Assembly (NCBI RefSeq): GCF_004322775.1
Contig: NZ_CP036403.1
Location: 310,001-374,000, forward strand
Direction of reading: 5' to 3'
From: Ornithinimicrobium sufpigmenti
GTDB lineage: Bacteria; Actinomycetota; Actinomycetes; Actinomycetales; Dermatophilaceae
Length of the DNA stretch: 64,000 bases
Below, piece by piece: positions 54,670 to 61,244 of this stretch; positions within the stretch are counted from its first letter, which is position 1, and each line of letters begins with the position of its first letter. The notes beneath the pieces are model-generated. The model did no database searches. It saw only the letters and a list, made by a program, of their open reading frames with translations, and was not told the origin of the DNA. The position numbers were made by a program, and so were the translations under genes.

Positions 54670-54745
54670 GGGTAGAGCGCCAGCCAAGTTCGGGGAGGGG
54701 AGACCTCGAGCAAGTCAGCAAAGGTAGAGACGGGGAGTGACGCAC

Positions 54746-55456
54746 ATGGCGAAGAAGTTCGACACGACGGAGGGCCAGGGCGGCACCGGCGGGTCCTTGC
54801 CGCCTAACACCACACCACCCACAGCCGAGCCGACCGCGGTGGCGGCGCCACCGAAGTTGCGCCGCCGTCCGTTGCTGGCTCTGGCGGGTCTGGGCCTGGT
54901 GGTGATGGGCGCACTGCTGGCGGTGTGGGTGTACCTGTCCAACACCGATGCCACGAGTGCGGTGGCGGTGCGGGACACGGTGCTGCGGGGGGAGACGATC
55001 ACCGCAGCGGACCTGATGACGGTCCAGGTGTCCCCGGACCCGGCCCTGCAGCTGGTGCCGGCCGGCGATCTGGACTCCTTCGTCGGTAAGCGTGCCGCCC
55101 GCGATCTGTCCGCTGGTGCGCTGCTGACCCCCGATGCGGCCGCCGAGCAGGTCGTGCCCGGGGCTGGTGAGTCCGTGGTGGGTCTGGCGCTGACGTCCGG
55201 GCTGATGCCTGGGGAGCCGTTGATGGTGGGGGACCGGGTGCGGGTGGTGGCCACCCCCGGCCAGGCCGGGGACCCTGCGGTGTTCGAGTCCGCCGACGCC
55301 GTGTTCGGGGCTGAGGTGGTCGGAGTGACTGCCTCGGTGGAGTCGCCGCAGACGGTGGTGTCGGTCCTGGTCCCGGAGCAGGACGCGGCACGGATCGCGC
55401 AGTGGGCCTCCGCGGGGCGGGCCGCGGTGGTGCTGGACAGCCGGGAGGGCGACTGA
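54746..55456 (+). CDS. SAF-domain protein (CpaB-like)
   Basis: The 236-residue protein has a Thr/Pro-rich cytoplasmic start, one membrane helix (LLALAGLGLVVMGALLAVWVYL in parts), and an SAF domain (about 75-140; VAVRDTVLRGETITAADL, GKRAARDLSAGALLTPD). In Tad systems CpaB is a periplasmic or outer-face assembly component. I prefer the ATG at 54746, spaced 8-9 nt from GGGGAG, to the GTG at 54737. It begins the ordered Tad-type operon and ends 1 nt before the ParA-like gene. Confidence 0.88.
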   Translation: MAKKFDTTEGQGGTGGSLPPNTTPPTAEPTAVAAPPKLRRRPLLALAGLGLVVMGALLAVWVYLSNTDATSAVAVRDTVLRGETITAADLMTVQVSPDPALQLVPAGDLDSFVGKRAARDLSAGALLTPDAAAEQVVPGAGESVVGLALTSGLMPGEPLMVGDRVRVVATPGQAGDPAVFESADAVFGAEVVGVTASVESPQTVVSVLVPEQDAARIAQWASAGRAAVVLDSREGD

Positions 55457-55457
55457 G

Positions 55458-56252
55458 ATGGCGGTCATCGCGTTGACGTCGGCCTCCGGTTCTCCGGGGG
55501 TGACGACGACCGCACTGGGGTGGGCGCTGTCCCGTGGGCGGCCCACTGTGCTGGTGGATGCCGACCCCACGGGGGGTGCGTCCGTGTTGGCCGGGTACCT
55601 GCGCGGGCAGATGGTTCCCCCGGATGCGCTGCTGGAGCTGTGGGCGGCCCACCAGCAGGGTCGGCTGCGGTCGGCCCTGCCGTCTCTGACCATGTCCCTG
55701 CCCGACTCTCGAGTGGGGCTGCTGCCGGGTACCCGTTCGCACGGTCAGGCCCGAGGGCTGGTCGGCCTGTGGGAGCCGTTGCTGGCGGCGCTGAAGGCGT
55801 TGGAGGGCACGGGGCAGGACGTCATCGTCGACGTGGGGCGCCTGGGCCTGGCCGGGTCGCCCACGCCGTTGCTGTACGGAGCGGACCTGGCCCTGGTGGT
55901 GTGCCGGGCCGACCTGGTGTCGTTGTCCTCCCTGCGGTCGTGGCTGGCGACCCTGCACACCGAGCTCGAGGAGGTCGGTGGGGCGACGTCGCTGGGCGTG
56001 GTGCTCATCGGCCCCGGCCGGCCCTACAGCGAGGTCGAGGTCGGCAAGGTCCTGGCCCCGGTGTGCGGCGGGCGGTCCCCGATCCTGGCGTCCGTGGCCT
56101 GGGATCCCAAGGCCGCGTCCGCGTTCTCCGCCGGCGCCCAGGTGCGCCGCCTGGAGTCGAGCAAGCTCGTCCGCAGCCTGCAGAACCTCGACGAAGCCGC
56201 GCGGAAACGGATCGCGAGCAATACCAACGACCTGAGCGAGGTGCGGGCATGA
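55458..56252 (+). CDS. ParA/MinD-like (CpaE-type) ATPase relative with altered P-loop
   Basis: The 264-residue protein has the MinD/ParA layout: a beta strand and P-loop position SASGSPGVTTTALGWAL, then VLVDADPTGGASVL, and VIVDVGRLGLAG in the third motif. Both Lys expected in a deviant Walker A (KGGxGKT) are missing, so ATP hydrolysis is doubtful. CpaE proteins place Tad machines at the cell pole. It overlaps TadA by 4 nt. Confidence 0.82.
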   Translation: MAVIALTSASGSPGVTTTALGWALSRGRPTVLVDADPTGGASVLAGYLRGQMVPPDALLELWAAHQQGRLRSALPSLTMSLPDSRVGLLPGTRSHGQARGLVGLWEPLLAALKALEGTGQDVIVDVGRLGLAGSPTPLLYGADLALVVCRADLVSLSSLRSWLATLHTELEEVGGATSLGVVLIGPGRPYSEVEVGKVLAPVCGGRSPILASVAWDPKAASAFSAGAQVRRLESSKLVRSLQNLDEAARKRIASNTNDLSEVRA

Positions 56253-57868
56253 GCATCGAGAACTACGCCGAGCAGCCCGAAGTGACAGCCAGCTCCGACC
56301 CGACCGGGCTGCCCCTGTTCACCACCCCGCTCACCACGGAGGCCGCCCCCGGATCGTCCCGTGGCCGCCGACGCGGGGGATTCGCCCTGAACCAGGACAC
56401 GGGCGAGCAGTCCGGCCACCCCTCGGCACGTGCTGCTGCCTCCCAGCCCGAGCCGGGTCGGGGCGACAACGTCGTGCCGCTGCAGACCAGGGACGCGGGC
56501 CGGTCGGGCCTGCATGGCTGGTCCCAGGACGGACTGGACTGGGAGCTGGTGGCCACCCTGCGGCAGCAGACCGCGGACCGTCTGTCCCAGGAAGGGACCC
56601 CCACCGGTGAGGACGACCGGGAGACCCAGCAGGAGCGGGGACGGGCGATCATCACCGAGCTGCTGGGTCAGGAGGCCACCGAGCGGCTCCGGGCCGGGGA
56701 AGCCGCCTGGGACGCCGAGGTCCAGGACGGGTTGGCCCGGGCCGTGTTCGACGCGGTGTTCGGGCTGGGCAGATTGCAGCCGCTGGTCGATGACCCGCAG
56801 GTGGAGAACATCATGATCTTCGGCCACGACCAGGTCACCGTCGAGCTCACCGGCGGCCGGCAGGTCATGGCGGCGCCGGTGGCCGACTCCGACCAGGAGC
56901 TGGTGGACTTTCTGTCTTTCGTGGCCTCCCGCTCGGAGGTGAACGCCCGCCCGTTCTCCCCGTCCCACCCCGAGCTGCACCTGCGGCTGGACGGCGGTGC
57001 CCGTCTGGCGGCGCAGGCGTGGGTGACGCCGCGACCGCAGGTGGTGATCCGTCGGCACCGGTTGACCCAGGTGTCCCTGGAGGACCTGGTCGACCTTGGC
57101 GCCATGACCCCGGTCGCGGCCTCCTTCCTGGCCGCGGTGGTCCGCTCGGGCCGTTCGGTCGTGGTCTCCGGCGCCCAGGGTGCGGGCAAGACCACGATGG
57201 TGCGGGCCCTGTGCAACGAGATCCCCCGGTACGAGGTCATCGGCACCTTCGAGACCGAGCACGAGCTGCACCTGCACCACATGCCCGAACGGCACCCCTA
57301 CGTCTTCGCCTGGGAGGCCCGGCCCGGATCGGGCGAGGTTGGTCCGGACGGGTCGCGTGCGGGGGAGTACACGCTGGACCAGGCGCTGCACGGCAGCTTC
57401 CGGATGAACCTGAACCGGCAGATCGTCGGTGAGGTCCGCGGGCCGGAGGCCGCGGCGATGCTCAAGGCCATGCAGTCGGGGTCGGGGTCGATCTCCACCA
57501 CGCACGCCGCTCACGCCGTCGGTGCGGTGGAGAAGCTGGTGACCTGCGTCATGGAGGCCGGGCAGCACGCGACCCACGACTTCGCACTGCGCTCGGTCGC
57601 CTCCGGTGTCGACGTCGTCGTCCACGTCAGCAAGGAGACCCACCCGGCACCGGATGGCACGGCCCAGGTGACCCGGTACGTCTCGGAGATCATCGCCGTC
57701 GCACTGGGGGAGCAGCAGACCGGCTACGCGATCACCCACGTGTTCAAGGCCGACGCGGGCTCGACCACGGCCCGTCCTCACGTCCTGCCCGACGACTACC
57801 GAGACCTGGTCCGGTTCGGCTTCGACCTGGCCGGGTTCACCGACGGACAGGAAGGGACCGGGGCATGA
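56249..57868 (+). CDS. tadA: TadA/CpaF-type secretion ATPase
   Basis: The 539-residue hexameric ATPase powers assembly of Flp/Tad pili. A disordered first 85 residues precede the N-terminal domain (LLGQEATERLRAGEAAWDAEVQDGLARAVFDAVFGLGRLQPLVDDP in parts). Walker A is SGAQGAGKTTMVRAL, the Asp box is IGTFETEHELHL, Walker B lies in RQIVGEVRGPEAAAML, and the His box is SISTTHAAHA. It overlaps the ParA-like and TadB genes by 4 nt each. Confidence 0.94.
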   Translation: MSIENYAEQPEVTASSDPTGLPLFTTPLTTEAAPGSSRGRRRGGFALNQDTGEQSGHPSARAAASQPEPGRGDNVVPLQTRDAGRSGLHGWSQDGLDWELVATLRQQTADRLSQEGTPTGEDDRETQQERGRAIITELLGQEATERLRAGEAAWDAEVQDGLARAVFDAVFGLGRLQPLVDDPQVENIMIFGHDQVTVELTGGRQVMAAPVADSDQELVDFLSFVASRSEVNARPFSPSHPELHLRLDGGARLAAQAWVTPRPQVVIRRHRLTQVSLEDLVDLGAMTPVAASFLAAVVRSGRSVVVSGAQGAGKTTMVRALCNEIPRYEVIGTFETEHELHLHHMPERHPYVFAWEARPGSGEVGPDGSRAGEYTLDQALHGSFRMNLNRQIVGEVRGPEAAAMLKAMQSGSGSISTTHAAHAVGAVEKLVTCVMEAGQHATHDFALRSVASGVDVVVHVSKETHPAPDGTAQVTRYVSEIIAVALGEQQTGYAITHVFKADAGSTTARPHVLPDDYRDLVRFGFDLAGFTDGQEGTGA

Positions 57869-58725
57869 GCACCTTGCTCGTCGCTGTTGCCGGCGCTCTG
57901 GTCGCTGGTGGCCTGCTCGCACTAGTGGCCGGGCTGGCGGCCCGGCCCGTCCCACCGGCCCGGCCGCAGCGGAGCAGCACCCGGCGTCTGCGCCGGATGA
58001 GCCCGCGGACCCGGATGCTGGCAGGCGCCGGTCTGGGTATCGGTGCTCTGCTGGCGGTGCTGACCGGGTGGGTGATCGCCGTGGTCATCGCCCCGCTGGC
58101 CCTGGCCGGTATCCCGGTGCTGCTGGCCGCGCCCCCCGCGCAGCGGGAGGTCCAGCGGCTGGAGGCGATGGAGGAGTGGGTGCGGACAGTGGCCGGCACC
58201 CTGGGCGCAGGGGTCGGTCTGGAGCAGGCTCTGCTGCGGTCCTTGCGTTCTACCCCTGAGCCGATCAAGCCGGAGGTGACCCGCCTGGCAGGACGGTTGC
58301 GGGCCCGGTGGGGGACCGAGGACGCGCTGCGGGCCTTCGCCGATGACCTGGACGACCCGACCGGGGACCTGATCGCCGCCAACCTCGCCCTTGGTGCCCG
58401 CCGCCGCGGTGGTGGCCTGGCCACCGTGCTGGGTGCGCTGGCGCAGTCCGTGGGTGAGGACGTGCGCGCCCGGCGCGAGATCGAGTCCGACCGGGCCAAG
58501 CCGCGGGCCAACGCTCGCCTGATCACCGGCATCACCCTGTCGGTGCTGGTCTTCCTGTCCTTGTCCGGGGACTACATCGCCCCCTACGGGACCCCGATCG
58601 GGCAGGTGCTGCTGGGCACCTTCCTGGCGATGTACGTCGGGATGCTGATCTGGCTGCGCAAGATGGCCCAGGGCAAGCCGATGCCGCGCTTCATCGGCAC
58701 CTCTGTGCGGGAGCGTGCGGCGTGA
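57865..58725 (+). CDS. tadB: TadB-like type II secretion F family protein
   Basis: A 286-residue inner-membrane platform protein: N-terminal helices (about 3-24 and 50-88), a cytoplasmic GspF domain (EEWVRTVAGTLGAGVGLEQALLRSL, then LIAANLALGARRRGGGLATVLGAL in parts), and C-terminal helices (LITGITLSVLVFLSLSG). With TadC it forms the platform worked by TadA. Overlaps on both sides show one translated block. Confidence 0.92.
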   Translation: MSTLLVAVAGALVAGGLLALVAGLAARPVPPARPQRSSTRRLRRMSPRTRMLAGAGLGIGALLAVLTGWVIAVVIAPLALAGIPVLLAAPPAQREVQRLEAMEEWVRTVAGTLGAGVGLEQALLRSLRSTPEPIKPEVTRLAGRLRARWGTEDALRAFADDLDDPTGDLIAANLALGARRRGGGLATVLGALAQSVGEDVRARREIESDRAKPRANARLITGITLSVLVFLSLSGDYIAPYGTPIGQVLLGTFLAMYVGMLIWLRKMAQGKPMPRFIGTSVRERAA

Positions 58726-59642
58726 CCGCGCTGCAGCTGCTGCTGGCCGCCGGCGGGCTCGTCGGGGCGGGTCTGGCGCTGGTGCTGTTCCAGCTGGTCC
58801 CGTCCCACCCCGACCTAGGGCAGACGCTGGCCCGGCTCTCACCGGCCGGTGCCCGCGAGGCCCAGAACGCGGCCAAGGCCGTGGCCCAGCCGAAGGTGAA
58901 GGGCGACGACGACATCCGCGACGTGCTCGGCGCCTGGGGCGCCCGGCACCTCCCGGCCCGTCTGTGGGGCAAGGTGGCACCGGCCGACCTGGCCGTCTTG
59001 GGCATGACGCCGGCACGGTTCTGCGGCGAGAAGATCATGTACGCCTTCATCGGCCTGATCGCCGGACCGGTCCTGTCGGCCGCGGTGCTGTTCTCGTTTT
59101 CCTTCCCGCTGTACGTCCCGGTGGCCGCCACCGTGGCCCTGGTGGTGGCGCTGTGGTTCATCCCGACCTACAACGTGGTCACCGACGCCCACGAGGCACG
59201 GGTCGATTTCGCCCGCTCCCTGGGCGCGTTCGTCGACCTGGTCGCCCTCGAGATGGCCTCCGGTTCAGGCCCTCGACAGGCGATGGAGGCCGCTGCCGCC
59301 GTCGGGGACTCCTGGGTCTTCCGCCGGATGCGCGAAGAGCTGGCCCGCACCCGCTGGTCGGGGATCACCCCCTGGGATGCGCTGCGGCAGCTGGGCGACG
59401 AGATCAACATGCCCGACCTGCACGAGCTGGCCGACATCATGCGCCTGTCCGGGGAGGACGGAGGACGGGTCTACCCCCAGCTCAAGGCCCGCGCCGCCAG
59501 CATGCGCTCGGCGATCCTGTCCGCGCAGAAGACCCGCGCAAACGAGGTCAGCGAACGCATGACCCTGCCGATGACCCTGCTCGGGATGATCTTCCTGGTC
59601 ATCCTCATCACCCCACAGATCCTGCGCATGGTGGGGAGCTGA
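58722..59642 (+). CDS. tadC: TadC-like type II secretion F family protein
   Basis: The second platform protein, 306 residues. It has an N-terminal helix, a middle pair (about 100-150), the F domain (FVDLVALEMASGSGPRQAMEAAAAVGDSW, then LHELADIMRLSGEDGGRVYPQLKARA in parts), and a final helix (MTLPMTLLGMIFLVILITPQILRM in parts). The GTG start overlaps the tadB stop as GTGA. An 88-nt gap before the next gene hints at separate regulation or processing for the pilin-like gene. Confidence 0.92.
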   Translation: MTALQLLLAAGGLVGAGLALVLFQLVPSHPDLGQTLARLSPAGAREAQNAAKAVAQPKVKGDDDIRDVLGAWGARHLPARLWGKVAPADLAVLGMTPARFCGEKIMYAFIGLIAGPVLSAAVLFSFSFPLYVPVAATVALVVALWFIPTYNVVTDAHEARVDFARSLGAFVDLVALEMASGSGPRQAMEAAAAVGDSWVFRRMREELARTRWSGITPWDALRQLGDEINMPDLHELADIMRLSGEDGGRVYPQLKARAASMRSAILSAQKTRANEVSERMTLPMTLLGMIFLVILITPQILRMVGS

Positions 59643-59730
59643 TCGACACGACCCCCCAACTACGCGCCCGGCGCACATCTGGACACGAAGCCAGCTTGCA
59701 CACCCATCACGAGCACGAAGGGGAAACCCC

Positions 59731-59931
59731 ATGAAGAAGTCCACTCTGAGGTACAGCCTCTCGGCGCTGACCGTTCCGCAGCGGCTGCGCCAGGAGCTCA
59801 CGGCACGCGGTGAGCGCGGATCCATCTCGGTGGAGACCGTCGTCATCGCCCTGGGCCTGTTCGCCCTGGCCACCTTGATCGTCGGCCTGCTGACCGCCTG
59901 GGCCACCGGCAAGCTGAGCGGCCTGACCTGA
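59731..59931 (+). CDS. Flp-like prepilin candidate
   Basis: A 66-residue protein with a basic leader, then RGSISVETVVIALGLFALATLIVGLLTAWATG (parts GSISVETVVIALGLF): a Gly, a Ser start, a Glu at position 5 of the mature helix, and a single long hydrophobic helix. This is the class of Flp and TadE pilins cut by a prepilin peptidase. With almost nothing after the helix it best fits the major pilin. GAAGGGGAAA precedes the ATG. No peptidase gene (tadV) is visible in the window. Confidence 0.82.
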   Translation: MKKSTLRYSLSALTVPQRLRQELTARGERGSISVETVVIALGLFALATLIVGLLTAWATGKLSGLT

Positions 59932-60353
59932 TGACCCGCCGACTCGGATCCCGGACCCGGGCGGTGGCGCGTGTCCTGCGCGCAGCCGGCCGGGACCGTG
60001 GTTCGAGCTCGGTCGAGGTCGTCGTCCTGCTGCCGCTGGTCTTCCTGATGATCTTCGCGATGGTGCAGGGCGGCCTGTGGTTCCACGCCCGCGCGGTCGT
60101 CCTGGGTGCGGCCCAGGAAGGTGCCCGCGTCGCCGCCGCGGAGAGCTCCTCGGCCGGTGCCGGGATCTCCGCGGCCACCTCGTTCATCGCCGACGCCGGC
60201 AGCGGCGTGGTGATCAACCCTGCCGTCACCGGGTCGCGGTCGGCCACGACCGCGACAGTGACCGTCACAGGGCAGGCGCAGAGCCTGGTCCCCTTCCTGA
60301 ACCCCTCGGTGGCCCAGTCGGCCAGTTTCCCGACCGAGAGGATCACCGGATGA
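59931..60353 (+). CDS. TadE-like pseudopilin
   Basis: A 140-residue protein with the leader RDRGSSSVEVVVLLPLVFLMIFAMVQGG (parts GSSSVEVVVLLPLVFLM) and an extracytoplasmic domain rich in Ala, Ser and Thr (ARAVVLGAAQEGARVAAAESS). TadE/F proteins are minor pilins of the Tad system. Its ATG shares one base with the stop of the pilin gene, and it overlaps the next TadE-like gene. Confidence 0.86.
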   Translation: MTRRLGSRTRAVARVLRAAGRDRGSSSVEVVVLLPLVFLMIFAMVQGGLWFHARAVVLGAAQEGARVAAAESSSAGAGISAATSFIADAGSGVVINPAVTGSRSATTATVTVTGQAQSLVPFLNPSVAQSASFPTERITG

Positions 60354-60790
60354 TCCGCGCGCGCAGGGCCGGGTGCGACCGGGGATCGGTGTCGGTGGAG
60401 ATGGTGATCCTGGGCCCGGTCCTGCTGTTCTTCGTCCTGGCCGTGTTCTTCGCCGGCCGGTACGCCCTGGCCCAGCAGTCCGTCCAGGCCGCGGCTGCCG
60501 AGGCGGCCCGGGCCGCCTCGATCGCCCGGTCAGCCGGGGAGGCGTCCGGGTCGGCGACCGGGGCAGCGTCGGCGTCCCTGGCCAACCAGGACGTGCGCTG
60601 CGCGACCCAGTCGGTGTCGGTGGACACCAGCGCCTTCGCGCAGGGCCCCGGCACACCCGGGCTGGTCACAGCGACCGTGTCGTGCCAGGTCGACATGTCC
60701 GATCTGGCGTTCCCAGGAATCCCCGGCAACCGCACTTTGGTGGCGACCATGTCTTCGCCCCTTGATACGTACCGCTCGAGGCAGGGGTGA
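60350..60790 (+). CDS. Second TadE-like pseudopilin
   Basis: A 146-residue protein with RGSVSVEMVILGPVLLFFVLAVFFAGR (parts GSVSVEMVILGPVLLFF) at the N-terminus and an Ala/Ser-rich outer domain with two Cys (RCATQSV and VSCQVDM) that may form a disulfide. Probably a minor pilin partner of the preceding protein. It overlaps that gene by 4 nt. Confidence 0.86.
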   Translation: MIRARRAGCDRGSVSVEMVILGPVLLFFVLAVFFAGRYALAQQSVQAAAAEAARAASIARSAGEASGSATGAASASLANQDVRCATQSVSVDTSAFAQGPGTPGLVTATVSCQVDMSDLAFPGIPGNRTLVATMSSPLDTYRSRQG

Positions 60791-60797
60791 GACGGTG

Positions 60798-61244
60798 ATG
60801 AGCACCGGCACGGTGAGAAGGCCGCTGCGGGACGGTGCCGAGCGCGGCTCGGTGGGGGTGTTCGTCATCGTCATCGCGGCCTCGTTCCTGATCATCGCGG
60901 GGCTGGCTGTGGACGTCTCCGGGCACCTGCACGCGATGCAGGAGGCCCGAGCCACCGCCCGCGAGGCGGCCAGGGTCGGTGGGCAGCAGCTCCAGGCGCC
61001 CGCCGGGGTCCGCGGCCTGGGGGCGGTGGCCGACCCCGGCCAGGCCGCGGAGGCCGCGCAGGCGTACCTGTCCAGTGCCGGAGTCACCGGTTCGGCGTCC
61101 GTCACCGGCCCGGCCAGCATCAGCGTCGACGTCACGTCGGTCTACCCGACCCGATTCCTGTCGATCGTCGGCGTGCCCAGCCTGAGTGCCACCGGCACGG
61201 CGCAGGCACGGATCACCCGGTCCGTGGAAGGAGTGGAGCAATGA
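60798..61244 (+). CDS. TadG-like protein
   Basis: A 148-residue protein whose leader RGSVGVFVIVIAASFLIIAGLAVDVSG (parts GSVGVFVIVIAASFLII) fits Flp pilus assembly TadG-type proteins, followed by a helix with EARATAREAARVGGQQL and an outer beta part. I prefer the ATG at 60798, 10 nt after GCAGGGG, over starts inside the previous gene. It overlaps the LysM gene by 4 nt. Confidence 0.84.
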   Translation: MSTGTVRRPLRDGAERGSVGVFVIVIAASFLIIAGLAVDVSGHLHAMQEARATAREAARVGGQQLQAPAGVRGLGAVADPGQAAEAAQAYLSSAGVTGSASVTGPASISVDVTSVYPTRFLSIVGVPSLSATGTAQARITRSVEGVEQ

